A DNA stretch of 64,000 nt from Arthrobacter sp. ov118. GTDB lineage: Bacteria > Actinomycetota > Actinomycetes > Actinomycetales > Micrococcaceae. Below are positions 1 to 9,949 of the stretch, in pieces. Position 1 is the first letter of the stretch; each line of letters opens with the position of its first letter. Both the position numbers and the translations under genes were made by a program. The stretch lies in the NCBI RefSeq assembly GCF_900116495.1, contig NZ_FPAY01000003.1, positions 186,001 through 250,000 on the forward strand. Direction: 5' to 3'. A model generated the notes under the pieces. That model was not told the origin of the DNA and searched no databases. It saw only the letters and a program-made list of their open reading frames with translations.

Positions 1-725
1 AACAGCAGCTTCATGGTCCCCGGCTGCGCCTCGCCTGCCGCGGCGGGAGCCTTTGCGGCCTCGATCTGTTCAGCCGAAACGGTTTCCTCCATGGACCGCC
101 GCAGCCACAGGACCACCAGCGCAGCAACGCCGCCCACCGCGAACGGGATGCGCCAGCCCCACTCGCCGAGATCGGCCTTGGGCAGGGTGTTCTGCAGGAC
201 CACGAGGACCAGCAGGGCCAGCATCTGGCCACCGACCAGCGTGACGTACTGGAAGCTGGAGAAGAAGCCCCGGCGTCCGGAGGTGGCGGCCTCGGACATG
301 TACGTGGCGCTGGTGCCGTACTCGCCGCCTACGGAGAAACCCTGGATTACGCGGATGAGGACCAGCAGGATCATTGCCCACAGGCCGATCACGTCCTGGG
401 TGGGCAGCACGGCGATGGCGAAGGAGCCGGCGGACATCATGGTCACGCTCAGCGTCAGCGCGGCCTTGCGGCCCCTGCGGTCGGCGTAGCGGCCGAAGAA
501 CCAGGCGCCGATCGGGCGCATCAGGAAGGACGTCGAGAACACGGCCATCGCCTCAAGGCCGGCCTGGAGCTCGTCCTTGGAGTTGAAGAAGTGCGCCTGG
601 AAGTAGGCGGCGAAGACCGTGTAGACGTAGAGGTCGTACCACTCGACGAGGTTGCCGGCCGAGCCTTTGAGGATGTTGCCGACGGCCTTTCGGGTCTGGG
701 CCGCTTCGGACAGTTGGGTGCTCAT
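1..725 (-). CDS. MHS-family MFS transporter (partial, C-terminus outside window)
   Basis: Inner-membrane proton symporter of the metabolite:H+ symporter branch of the MFS (relatives carry alpha-ketoglutarate, proline/betaine or shikimate). The N-terminus begins MSTQLSEAAQTRKAVGNILK and continues GSAGNLVEWYDLYVYTVFAA, the hallmark first helix of this family. The loop 2-3 signature RPIGAWFFGRYADRRGRKAA follows near residue 75, then the GGEYGTSATYMSEAA segment typical of MHS carriers. About six transmembrane segments are present before the window edge. The ATG at 723-725 follows an AGGAAGG ribosome-binding site. It is transcribed divergently from pdxK with about 130 bp between them. The substrate cannot be read from this fragment. 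Confidence 0.9.
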   Translation of the reverse strand, partial: MSTQLSEAAQTRKAVGNILKGSAGNLVEWYDLYVYTVFAAYFQAHFFNSKDELQAGLEAMAVFSTSFLMRPIGAWFFGRYADRRGRKAALTLSVTMMSAGSFAIAVLPTQDVIGLWAMILLVLIRVIQGFSVGGEYGTSATYMSEAATSGRRGFFSSFQYVTLVGGQMLALLVLVVLQNTLPKADLGEWGWRIPFAVGGVAALVVLWLRRSMEETVSAEQIEAAKAPAAAGEAQPGTMKLL

Positions 726-858
726 CAATGAACCTTCCTGGATCCGGCGCCGCCTGCGGGCAACGCCGTCCGCCACCCTAGTCCGCGTGATCCGATTCAT
801 CAAATGCCTGTTCAGAAGCACAATGCGGGCGGTTCCGGCGAACTGGCAGGATAGGACC

Positions 859-1740
859 ATGACTTCTACCGCGTTCGACTCCGCTGCCCTGGCCGTCTCC
901 GATACCGCCTCCGACGCCGTTTCCTCCCCCGCTGTCGCGCTGACCATCGCGGGCTCCGAAGCGACCGGCGGCGCCGGCGCGCAGGCTGACCTGAAGACCT
1001 TCCAGGAACTCGGTGTCTTCGGGATCGCGAACCTGACCTGCATCGTGTCCTTCGATCCCAAGGACAACTGGAACCACCGCTTCGTCCCGGTGGACCAGCA
1101 GGTCATCGCCGACCAGCTGGAAGCGACGACGGCGGCCTACGGTGCCGCGTCCGGCGCGCCGGTGCTGGACACCGTGAAGATCGGCATGCTGGGCAGTCCG
1201 GCGACGATCTCCACCGTAGCCGAGGCCCTGGCTGACGGGCAGTTCGCCAACGTGGTGCTGGATCCGGTGCTGATCTGCAAGGGCCAGGAGCCAGGGCACG
1301 CCTTGGACACCGACCAGGCGCTTAAGGCCCAGATCCTGCCGCTGGCCACCTTCGTAACGCCCAACCACTTCGAAGCGGAGTCGCTCTCCGGGCTGGAAAT
1401 CACCAACGTCGAATCCCTCAAGGCCGCTGCCGTCCGCATCCATGAGCTCAGCGGCGCCGCTGTACTGGCCAAGGGCGGCGTGCGGCTGGCCGGACCTGAC
1501 GCCGTCGACGTCTACTACGACGGCGAAACGCTGGAAGTCCTGTCCGCCCCGAAGGTGGGCGAAGTGGCAGTATCCGGCGCCGGGTGCTCGCTGGCCGCCG
1601 CCGTGACAGCTGAGCTCGCCAAGGGCGCGACTCCGCTCGAGGCGGCCCGGACGGCCAAGGCGTTTGTGACCGCGGGAATCCGGAACCGGGTGGCTTCAGG
1701 CGCCCCGTTCGATGCGCTCTGGCAGGGCGGCCCGCGCTAG
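859..1740 (+). CDS. pdxK: pyridoxal kinase / hydroxymethylpyrimidine kinase (ThiD-family PdxK)
   Basis: Cytosolic ribokinase-fold kinase that phosphorylates pyridoxal (or pyridoxine/hydroxymethylpyrimidine) for the B6 salvage pathway. The 293-residue product has the ThiD/PdxK signature TIAGSEATGGAGAQADLKTF, then a DPKDNWNHRFVPVD stretch and a CKGQEP segment that resemble Bacillus-type PdxK more than ThiD. The anion-hole/catalytic loop is VSGAGCSLAAAVTAELAKG near residue 245. The ATG at 859 was preferred to upstream in-frame starts because the extra N-terminal residues would overlap the divergent MFS promoter region and match nothing in the family. It carries an A/S-rich 25-residue lead before the kinase domain. 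PdxK is favoured over ThiD because no thi genes are adjacent. Confidence 0.85.
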   Translation: MTSTAFDSAALAVSDTASDAVSSPAVALTIAGSEATGGAGAQADLKTFQELGVFGIANLTCIVSFDPKDNWNHRFVPVDQQVIADQLEATTAAYGAASGAPVLDTVKIGMLGSPATISTVAEALADGQFANVVLDPVLICKGQEPGHALDTDQALKAQILPLATFVTPNHFEAESLSGLEITNVESLKAAAVRIHELSGAAVLAKGGVRLAGPDAVDVYYDGETLEVLSAPKVGEVAVSGAGCSLAAAVTAELAKGATPLEAARTAKAFVTAGIRNRVASGAPFDALWQGGPR

Positions 1741-1745
1741 GCCGC

Positions 1746-1815
1746 CGATTCGACGGGTCCCTGTCCACTCGACGCATCCCGCCGTCGAACCCGCACGGAA
1801 CCGTCGAAACGGAGG
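1746..1815. repeat. 71-bp palindromic repeat, copy A
   Basis: Imperfect palindrome with outer arms TTCGACGGGTCC and GGAACCGTCGAA and an inner CGACG/CGTCG pair. It lies just downstream of pdxK and of the serpin gene, which converge on it. About 89% identical, in the same orientation, to the copy at 3248-3318, so the two copies bracket the serpin gene. It may act as a terminator between the convergent genes. Confidence 0.75.
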
Positions 1816-1847
1816 TGTGCGCTCCGTCCGCCGGCTCAGCGTCCGGC

Positions 1848-3125
1848 TCAGCGGGGGTCGGAGACCTTGCCCATGAACAGGGGCAGCCCGGTTTCGACGT
1901 GGACGATTTCGTAGTAGAACGGCCGGTCGAAGCTGATGGCCTTCATGGGGGCTGTGCCGCTCACCGCCCGCGCGTTGATCTGCGTCACGGCGGCGGCAAC
2001 GGTGCCCTTCTCCGCCACCGTGATGTTGGCAGACTGGCCGGCCTGCTGGATTTTGAGGCCGCGCTGGATGGGGTCGAAGCCGGTAACAGTGTTGAGCATG
2101 CCCTGCAGGCCCAGGCCGGCGAAGACCTTGCGCAACTCGAAGTTGCTCTTCTGGTCCCACCGCGGCAGGTAGAGCTGCGTCGGCGTGGGGGCGGCCGCTT
2201 CAAGGGCCCGGGCAGCGTCGGCAAGGTTCTGCGCGGCAGCCCCGACGTCACCGGCAGCCCCGGCCCCCGGCAGCACGAGCCGCATCACAAAACCTTCGGC
2301 GTACGGCAGGTCCGCTGCCTCCCAGCCCGGGCCCTGCGCGGTCGCGATGTCCCGGACTCCGGACATGGTGGCGACGGCGACCTGCCTGCCGTCCGCCGTG
2401 GTGAACGGCCTATCGGTCGTGTCGGCCGGGTCGAAGGGGACCTTCCAGGCGGCCGCGAAGTACACCGCGTTGAGCACGCTAAGGGTATTCACCCGGCGGT
2501 ATCCCGCGGGCGCTTTCTTGATCCGGCCGCCGGTGTTCTTATTCACCCAGGCGTCGATCGCCGGCTTGGTGACGGCCTCATCCTGGAAATCCACCGGGTA
2601 CGTGCCGGTCCCGTAATACGTGGCCAGGGAACGCAGATAGCCCTCCCCGGTGGGCACGCTCTTGTCCACGAACAGGCCGTTTGCGGTGTGCAGGACAGGA
2701 CGGCGCGGCGGGTTCTTCTCGTCCACGGAGCCGGGGTCGCCGTCGAAGGCCTCCAGGGAGGCGAGCAGCGCGTTCCCGGCTTCGTCGCGGTGCCCCGCGG
2801 GCAGTCCCAAGGCACGGTCCATCTCGGCAGCCGTTGCGCCTGACGCACCGGCCCGCAGCATGGCAAGGGTAATCAGCAGGCTGCCCGGGGAGGAGACCAC
2901 GTTTCCGTTTCCGGCGTCGCCGCCGTCCGCCAGGAGCGCGGCGCCCAGCTTCCGTGCCGACGTCCGGAGCTGGGCCAGCTCGGCCTGGTAGGCGGAGCGG
3001 TCCACCGAAACGCGTTCGACGCCGTCGGCCTTCAACAGCGCCGGCGGCGAGGCCGAACAGGCCGACAAGACCAGCGTCACGGCCGCCGCGGTTGCGATAA
3101 TCCTTGCCGAAGTCTTCCGTTTCAT
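1848..3125 (-). CDS. serpin-family serine protease inhibitor, predicted lipoprotein
   Basis: Suicide inhibitor of serine (or cysteine) proteases, predicted to be anchored outside the membrane. Residues 1-23 form a lipoprotein signal peptide ending LVLSACSAS, with the lipidated Cys at about 23. The 425-residue product spans a complete serpin fold: NGLFVDKSV and NTLSVLNAVYFAAAWKVPFDP are classic breach/shutter segments, and the C-terminus FDRPFYYEIVHVETGLPLFM is the conserved serpin end. The hinge EKGTVAAAVT starts at residue 372 (P17), keeps the small residues needed for loop insertion, and so predicts an inhibitory serpin. Counting from it gives P1 Val388 and P1' Ser389, suggesting an elastase- or subtilisin-like target. 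Single gene with no operon partner. Serpins are patchy in bacteria. Confidence 0.92.
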   Translation of the reverse strand: MKRKTSARIIATAAAVTLVLSACSASPPALLKADGVERVSVDRSAYQAELAQLRTSARKLGAALLADGGDAGNGNVVSSPGSLLITLAMLRAGASGATAAEMDRALGLPAGHRDEAGNALLASLEAFDGDPGSVDEKNPPRRPVLHTANGLFVDKSVPTGEGYLRSLATYYGTGTYPVDFQDEAVTKPAIDAWVNKNTGGRIKKAPAGYRRVNTLSVLNAVYFAAAWKVPFDPADTTDRPFTTADGRQVAVATMSGVRDIATAQGPGWEAADLPYAEGFVMRLVLPGAGAAGDVGAAAQNLADAARALEAAAPTPTQLYLPRWDQKSNFELRKVFAGLGLQGMLNTVTGFDPIQRGLKIQQAGQSANITVAEKGTVAAAVTQINARAVSGTAPMKAISFDRPFYYEIVHVETGLPLFMGKVSDPR

Positions 3126-3247
3126 CGCGCCCCCAAGGCCCGCACAGCGACAGTAGAAGGGCGGGGATCCGCCTACGGCCAGTCAACCAGCGGGCCCGGC
3201 AAAGCGCGACCACGGCCGGGTCACAATTTGACCACGCTCTCCCCGGC

Positions 3248-3318
3248 CGTTTCGACGGTTCCTTGCCCGCTCGACGCATTCCGCCGTCGAACCCGCACCG
3301 AACCGTCGAAAACGGAGG
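3248..3318. repeat. 71-bp palindromic repeat, copy B
   Basis: Second copy of the element at 1746-1815, direct orientation, start-to-start distance about 1.5 kb. Outer arms CCGTTTCGACGGTT and AACCGTCGAAAACGG pair with one bulged base; an inner CGACG/CGTCG pair can form a second hairpin. It sits between the 5' end of the serpin gene and the 3' end of poxB. No open reading frame of its own. Confidence 0.75.
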
Positions 3319-3346
3319 CCGGCGGGGGAGGTCCGCAGCGCCGGTT

Positions 3347-5095
3347 TCAGCGCCGCGGGATGTTGCGCAGGTTGCTCCGGGCCATGCTGACGGCCTCGCC
3401 GGCACCGCGGTTGAGGACCACTTTGGACATCGCCGTGGCAAAGCCCAGGACCTGCGCGCCCTTGATCTTCGGCGGGAGGGACAGCGCCTGGGGATCCGTG
3501 ATGAGCTCCACCAGGGACGGCCCGGGGTGGGCGAAGGCCTCCCGGTACGCGGCCTCGATGCGGGTCGGGTCCGTGACGCGCACGGCGTGGAACCCCAGGG
3601 CGCGGGCAACGGCTGCGTAGTTGGCATCCGGGACATCGACGCCGAAATCAGGGAGCCCGTCCACCAGCATTTCGAGTTTCACCATGCCCAGGGTGGAGTT
3701 GTTGAAGACCACCACGTTGACCGGAAGCTGCTGCGCCGCGACCGTGATGAGCTCGCCCAGCAGCATGGACAGGCCGCCGTCGCCGGAGACGGAGACCACC
3801 TGCCGCCCCGGGTAGGCCAGCTGGGCGCCGATCGCGTGCGGCAGCGCGTTGGCCATCGAGCCGTGCAGGTACGAGCCGATCAGCCGTCGGGTGCCCAGCG
3901 GGTTGATGTAGCGCGCGGTCCAGACGTTGCACATGCCCGTATCCGCCGTGAAGATCGCGTCCTCCGCCGCCACCTGGTCCAGCAGCGAGGCCGCGTACTC
4001 CGGGTGGATCGGCTGCCTCGTCCCCACGTTCCGGGTGTACGCCCCCACGGCCTTGTTCATGAGCTTGTCGTGCTTCTTGAGCATCGCGTCGAGGAACCGG
4101 CGGCTCTTCTTGGCCGACAGCAGCGGTGTGAGGGCAGCGAGGGTCGGGAGGACGTCGCCATGCACGGCGATGTCGACGTCGGTCCGCCGCCCCAGCTTGT
4201 GGGCGGCCCGGTCCACCTGCGCCGTGCGGGTTGCCGGAAGGAACTGGTCGTACGGGAAGTCGGTGCCCAGCAGGAGCAGCAGATCCGCATCCTCGATGCC
4301 CTCGGCCGCAGCACCGTAGCCCAGCAGCCCGGTCATCCCGATGTCGTACGGGTTGCTGTACTGCATGAAGTCCTTGCCGCGCAGCGAATGGCCGATGGGC
4401 GCCGCGATCAGTCCGGCGAGCGCCACCACCTCGTCGTGCGCACCCTCGACGCCGGCGCCGGCAAAGATGGCCACCTTGCCGGCGGCGTTGATGGCGTCAG
4501 CCAGCTCCTGCACGCTGGCGGGGTCCGGCACCAGCGTCGCCGGCCGGAAGGACGCGGGAACCGGGGTTTCCGCCGTCGCCTCCAGGCCGGCGATGTCACC
4601 GGGAAGGGTCACGACGGCGACGCCCCGGAGCCCGACGGCGTGCTGGATGGCGCTGTGCATGACCCGGGGCGCCTGCTCCGCGGTGCTGATGAGCTCGGAG
4701 TAGACGGAGCATTCGTTGAAGAGCCGGTCCGGGTGGGTTTCCTGGAAGAAGCTGCTGCCGATCTGCTTGCTCGGGATGTGCGAGGCGATGGCCAGCACCG
4801 GCGCTTCGGAGCGGTTGGCGTCGTAGAGCCCGTTGATCAGGTGCAGGTTGCCGGGCCCGCAGGAGCCGGCGCACACGGCGAGCCGGCCGGTCAGCTGGGC
4901 TTCCGCCGCCGCGGCGAAGGCTGCCGCCTCCTCATGCCGGACATGGATCCAGTCAATCCCGCCCTTCTCTGAGCCGCCGGTCTGGCGGACGGCGTCGACG
5001 ATCGGGTTGAGGCTGTCGCCCACGATCCCGTAGATCCGCTGCACGCCGGCAGCCTGGAGTTGTTCGATGAGCTGGGTGGCAAGTTCCTTGGCCAT
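3347..5095 (-). CDS. poxB: pyruvate dehydrogenase (quinone) / pyruvate oxidase
   Basis: Peripheral-membrane ThDP- and FAD-dependent flavoenzyme that decarboxylates pyruvate to acetate and CO2, passing electrons to quinone. The 582-residue product aligns over its whole length with E. coli PoxB: RHEEAAAFAA (cofactor-activating Glu near 55-56), CAGSCGPGNLHLINGLYDA, HIPSKQIGSSFFQETHP, GMTGLLGYG, and the ThDP/Mg motif SGDGGLSMLLGELITV...VVFNNS. The ATG at 5093-5095 gives the normal length; the frame stays open upstream without family similarity. Its acetate product is the substrate of Acs (63.3 kb), and it neighbours ramB and aceA/aceB, so it fits an overflow and re-use cycle of acetate. Confidence 0.93.
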   Translation of the reverse strand: MAKELATQLIEQLQAAGVQRIYGIVGDSLNPIVDAVRQTGGSEKGGIDWIHVRHEEAAAFAAAAEAQLTGRLAVCAGSCGPGNLHLINGLYDANRSEAPVLAIASHIPSKQIGSSFFQETHPDRLFNECSVYSELISTAEQAPRVMHSAIQHAVGLRGVAVVTLPGDIAGLEATAETPVPASFRPATLVPDPASVQELADAINAAGKVAIFAGAGVEGAHDEVVALAGLIAAPIGHSLRGKDFMQYSNPYDIGMTGLLGYGAAAEGIEDADLLLLLGTDFPYDQFLPATRTAQVDRAAHKLGRRTDVDIAVHGDVLPTLAALTPLLSAKKSRRFLDAMLKKHDKLMNKAVGAYTRNVGTRQPIHPEYAASLLDQVAAEDAIFTADTGMCNVWTARYINPLGTRRLIGSYLHGSMANALPHAIGAQLAYPGRQVVSVSGDGGLSMLLGELITVAAQQLPVNVVVFNNSTLGMVKLEMLVDGLPDFGVDVPDANYAAVARALGFHAVRVTDPTRIEAAYREAFAHPGPSLVELITDPQALSLPPKIKGAQVLGFATAMSKVVLNRGAGEAVSMARSNLRNIPRR

Positions 5096-5175
5096 GGGTG
5101 CACGCTCCCGGGAAGTCGGTCGATGAGCTGACACAGGCCAATATAGTCCGCCCGCCATCACGGAACCTGAACGCG

Positions 5176-6687
5176 TCAGCTGCCGGAGTGCGCCTGCAGG
5201 AACGAGTAGACCTCGGTCTCGTCCACGCCGGGGAAGGCGCCCGGCGGCATGGCGGCCAAAAGGTGCGAGTGCGCCCGGGCCGAGGGCCAGGCGTTCCCGG
5301 CCCATTCGGCGGTCAGCGACGCCGGCGGCCGGCGGCAGCAGCTTTCGTCCGGGCAGGTGGATTTGGACCGCTCCGTGGTGTCGCGGCCCCGGAACCATTT
5401 CACGTGCGCATACGGGACACCAACGGACAGCGAGAACTCCCCGTTGGCGGAGCGCTCCGTCCGGGCCGTGCACCAGTAGGTCCCGGCCGGGGTGTCGGTG
5501 TACTGGTTGTAGGCACTGAACTTGTCCGGGACATCGAACACCACCCGGGACGTCCAGTTCTTGCAGGAGGGCTGGCCCTCGATGGCGCCGGTGTGGTCCT
5601 GCGGGAACGTCACGCCGTCGTTCTCATAGGCCTTGTAGATAATGCCGCTCTTGTGCGTTTTCTGGAAGTGCGTGCGAATGTCCAGGTGCTCGGTGGCGAG
5701 GTTGGTGAACCGGTGCGCGGCCGTCTCGTAGGACACCGCAAAGGCGTCCCGGATGTCCTCGACGGCGATTTCCTTGGCCTGTTTGGCCCGCTGCAGGAAC
5801 TCCACCGTCGCCTGCTCGGGCAGCAGGAGCGCGGCGGCGAAGTAGTTTGTGGCCACGCGCTGCATCAGGAAATCCCCGTAGTTCGACGGCGTCTGGTGGC
5901 CCAGGACGTAGTGGCCCAGGGCCTGCAGCAGCACGGAGCGCGGGTCATGATCGGTGCGGACGTTCTGCGTGAGGTAAATTCTGCGGTTCTTAAGATCCGT
6001 CACCGAGCGGGTGGAATGCGGCAGGTCCCCCACATGGTGGAGGCTGAATCCGAGATGCCCGGCGATGTCCGCAATGACATGCTGGGACAGCGGACCGCTC
6101 GTGTGCCCCACCGAGGCCAGGACCTTCTGCGCCTCCGCCTCGTACTCAGGGAAGTAGTTGTTCCGCTCCCGCATCATCGCGCGCAGCTCAGCGTTGGCGC
6201 GGCGGGCCTCCTCCGGCGTGGCCACCTGCTCGTTCAGCCGGCGCTCCAGCTCGTGCTGGAGCCCCACCATGGACTCCAGCACATCCATGGGAAGCCGGGA
6301 ACTGATGCGGATTTTCGGCAGGTTCAGGGATTCATAGAGCGGGCTGCGCTGGTAGCGTTCCAGCTCGATTTCCAGCGCCGCGCGGCGGTTGGGCGGCTCT
6401 GCCCCGAGCAGCTCGTCGATGCTGACGCCCAGCGCCGCGGCGAGCTGCTGGAGCAGGCCGAGCTTGGGCTCGCGCTTGCCGTTTTCGATCAGGCTCAGCT
6501 GGCTCGGGGCGGTCCCGACGGCGGCGCTCAAGTCATCGAGCGTGAGGCCGGCCGCCTTGCGCAGATGACGGACCCGGCGGCCCATGCTGATGACGTCCAG
6601 CTCCGGCGCGGCAGGCGAGGGCAGGGACGAGGCTTGGCGATTCCAGCTGGCAGCGTGCATTTCTTGAGGATATGCGAAGAAGTGCAT
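5176..6687 (-). CDS. ramB: RamB-type XRE/IrrE-like regulator of acetate and glyoxylate genes
   Basis: Transcription factor of the short-chain fatty-acid/acetate regulator group; in corynebacteria RamB controls aceA, aceB and its own gene. An XRE helix-turn-helix lies at about residues 35-95 (GRRVRHLRKAAGLTLDDL...SQLSLIENGKREP). An IrrE/ImmA-like domain follows (LLQALGHYVLGHQTPSNYG); its metal motif reads GHYVLGH instead of HExxH, so peptidase activity is not expected. A C-terminal DUF2083-like domain follows, with the Cys-rich STCPDESCCRRPP segment. The gene diverges from aceA over about 140 bp. The start is uncertain: the ATG at 6687, the ATG at 6660 or the ATG at residue 35 would all keep the HTH. 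Confidence 0.85.
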   Translation of the reverse strand: MHFFAYPQEMHAASWNRQASSLPSPAAPELDVISMGRRVRHLRKAAGLTLDDLSAAVGTAPSQLSLIENGKREPKLGLLQQLAAALGVSIDELLGAEPPNRRAALEIELERYQRSPLYESLNLPKIRISSRLPMDVLESMVGLQHELERRLNEQVATPEEARRANAELRAMMRERNNYFPEYEAEAQKVLASVGHTSGPLSQHVIADIAGHLGFSLHHVGDLPHSTRSVTDLKNRRIYLTQNVRTDHDPRSVLLQALGHYVLGHQTPSNYGDFLMQRVATNYFAAALLLPEQATVEFLQRAKQAKEIAVEDIRDAFAVSYETAAHRFTNLATEHLDIRTHFQKTHKSGIIYKAYENDGVTFPQDHTGAIEGQPSCKNWTSRVVFDVPDKFSAYNQYTDTPAGTYWCTARTERSANGEFSLSVGVPYAHVKWFRGRDTTERSKSTCPDESCCRRPPASLTAEWAGNAWPSARAHSHLLAAMPPGAFPGVDETEVYSFLQAHSGS

Positions 6688-6692
6688 TTCTT
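6655..6692 (-). promoter_or_regulatory. paired AAGAAATGCAC direct repeats at the ramB start, candidate operators
   Basis: The 11-mer AAGAAATGCAC occurs twice on the minus strand, at 6655-6665 and 6682-6692, 27 bp apart. It overlaps the first codons of the longest ramB reading. Such spaced repeats between divergent ramB and aceA could be binding sites, for example for autoregulation. This is inference; the sequence is not an exact match to the corynebacterial RamB box. Confidence 0.35.
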
Positions 6693-6828
6693 TCCATGGT
6701 TTTCATCTAGAAAGCCCTTGGAAAGTGAAGAAAAGTAGTTCTCACGAAGCCCAGCCGCTTTCGGAACAGCCGACCGGGACCTACAGAGACGCAGGCCCGC
6801 CGGCCCGGAACCCATCAAGGAGACAAAG

Positions 6829-8160
<1,332 letters not shown>

Positions 8161-8182
8161 TCCCCAGCACTTCCCTGCCAGT

Positions 8183-8239
8183 TGCCCTATCACTTTTGGT
8201 CCTCATCGCCCGCTTTTAGGCACCAAAAGTGATAGGGCA
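8183..8239 (+). other. 18-bp perfect inverted repeat in the aceA-aceB gap
   Basis: Arms at 8183-8200 (TGCCCTATCACTTTTGGT) and 8222-8239 are exact reverse complements, separated by a 21-nt loop. There is no run of T after the right arm, so it does not look like a simple intrinsic terminator. It ends about 28 nt before the aceB ATG, just upstream of the aceB ribosome-binding site (AAGGAGC). It could partly terminate, stabilise the aceA 3' end, mark an RNase cut, or be a repeat insertion. Confidence 0.8.
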
Positions 8240-8266
8240 TCGGCGGACTTTCAAGGAGCACCTCCC

Positions 8267-9931
8267 ATGAACAGCTTCACCGACAACTTCACCATCAACG
8301 GGATCACGCTGACCGCGCAGCCGATTTGCCGGCAGGGCGAGGTCCTTACTCCGGACGCCTTGGCCTTTGTGGCCAAGCTGCACCGGGCCACGGCCGGGCG
8401 GCGGCAGGAGCTGCTGCAGGCACGGCGGGAGCGCCGCCAGCAGATCATCAAGGGCCAGGACCCGCGGTTCCTGCGCGAGACCGAATCGGTGCGGAACGAC
8501 CCGAACTGGCGGGTGGCTCCCCCGGCTCCGGGCCTGGAGGACCGCCGGGTGGAAATCACCGGGCCGGTTGACAAGAAGATGACCATCAACGCGCTGAACT
8601 CGGGCGCCAAGGTGTGGCTCGCGGACATGGAGGACTCCTCCACCCCGTCGTGGCGGAACGTGATCCAGGGCCAGCTCAACCTCACCGACGCCCTGGAGCG
8701 CCGGATCGACTTCATCTCTCCCGAGGGCAAGGAGTACAAGCTCCGCGCCGCCGGGGAGCTGCCCACGATTGTGGTCCGTCCCCGCGGCTGGCACCTGCCG
8801 GAAAAGCACATGCTCATTGACGGCACCCCGATCGCCGGCGGGATCGTGGACTTCGGGCTGTACTTCTTCCACAACGCCCGCCGCCTGATCGCCCAGGGCA
8901 AGGGACCGTACTTTTACCTGCCCAAGATCGAGAACCGACTTGAGGCCCGGCTGTGGAACGACATCTTCATCCTGGCCCAGGACCTGCTCGGCATCCCGCA
9001 GGGGACCATCCGCGCCACGGTGCTGATCGAGACCATCACCGCGGCGTTCGAGATGGAGGAGATCCTCTACGAACTCCGGGACCACGCCGCGGGCCTGAAC
9101 GCCGGCCGGTGGGACTACATCTTCTCGCTGATCAAGAACTTCCGCACCCGCGGACCCCGGTTCGTGCTGCCGGACCGCGGTCAGGTCACCATGACCCAGC
9201 CCTTCATGCGGGCGTACACCGAACAGCTCGTCCGGGCCTGCCACAAGCGCGGCGCCATGGCGATCGGCGGCATGGCCGCCGCCGTCCCCAACCGCAAGGA
9301 CGCCGCAGCCAACGCGATCGCCTTCGAGAAGGTCCGCGCGGACAAGACCCGTGAAGCCGACGACGGTTTCGACGGCTCGTGGGTGGCGCATCCGGACCTG
9401 GTGCCGGTTTGCGGCGAGGTGTTCGACGGCGTCCTCGGTGACCGGCCGAACCAGTTGGAGCGCCTCCGCGAAGACGTCACCGCGGACGACCGCGCGCTGA
9501 TCGACATCTCCTCCACCACCGGGACCATCACCGAACAGGGCATCAGGAACAACATCGAAGTGGGGATCCGCTACATCGAGTCCTGGCTGCGCGGCAACGG
9601 AGCGGTGGCCATCCACAACCTGATGGAGGACGCCGCCACCGCGGAGATCTCCCGCTCACAGCTGTGGCAGTGGATCTTCTCCCGGGCCATCACGGACGAC
9701 GGCGATGTGGTGACGCGCGAATGGGTGGAGGACATGCTGGACGAGGAATTCGCCAGGCTGGAACGCTTCGAAGGGGACCGTTTCGCCGACGCGCGGGACA
9801 TCTTCGAGGAGGTCACGCTCAGCAACGAATTCCCGGCCTTCCTGACGCTCCCGGCCTACGACCGATTCCTGCACGAGGCCCGGGCCGGCGTTGACGCCCC
9901 CAGCGAGAACCCGGCCCTCGTCCCGGCCTAA
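8267..9931 (+). CDS. aceB: malate synthase A
   Basis: Condenses glyoxylate with acetyl-CoA to malate, completing the glyoxylate shunt. The 554-residue length matches the A isoform, not the ~720-residue G isoform. Visible family blocks are NSGAKVWLADMEDSSTPSW near residue 107, RPRGWHLPEKH, GPYFYLPKIENRLEARLWN, RATVLIETITAAFEMEEILY, GRWDYIFSLIK, FMRAYTEQLVRACHKRG, AIGGMAAAVPNR, and the C-terminal NLMEDAATAEISRSQLWQW, which contributes the catalytic acid. The ATG at 8267 follows AAGGAGCACCTCCC. It is downstream of aceA on the same strand and probably under the same RamB control. Confidence 0.97.
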   Translation: MNSFTDNFTINGITLTAQPICRQGEVLTPDALAFVAKLHRATAGRRQELLQARRERRQQIIKGQDPRFLRETESVRNDPNWRVAPPAPGLEDRRVEITGPVDKKMTINALNSGAKVWLADMEDSSTPSWRNVIQGQLNLTDALERRIDFISPEGKEYKLRAAGELPTIVVRPRGWHLPEKHMLIDGTPIAGGIVDFGLYFFHNARRLIAQGKGPYFYLPKIENRLEARLWNDIFILAQDLLGIPQGTIRATVLIETITAAFEMEEILYELRDHAAGLNAGRWDYIFSLIKNFRTRGPRFVLPDRGQVTMTQPFMRAYTEQLVRACHKRGAMAIGGMAAAVPNRKDAAANAIAFEKVRADKTREADDGFDGSWVAHPDLVPVCGEVFDGVLGDRPNQLERLREDVTADDRALIDISSTTGTITEQGIRNNIEVGIRYIESWLRGNGAVAIHNLMEDAATAEISRSQLWQWIFSRAITDDGDVVTREWVEDMLDEEFARLERFEGDRFADARDIFEEVTLSNEFPAFLTLPAYDRFLHEARAGVDAPSENPALVPA

Positions 9932-9949
9932 CCGAAGAAAATTCCGTCA

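Noticed and set aside
3104..4972. 622-codon plus-strand ORF opposite serpin and poxB
   Set aside because: It is antisense to two well-recognised genes and its translation is Arg/Gly/His-rich without family motifs; a GC-skew shadow.
8183..8239. Simple Rho-independent terminator after aceA
   Set aside because: No T-tract follows the stem and the loop is long, so kept as an unexplained inverted repeat.
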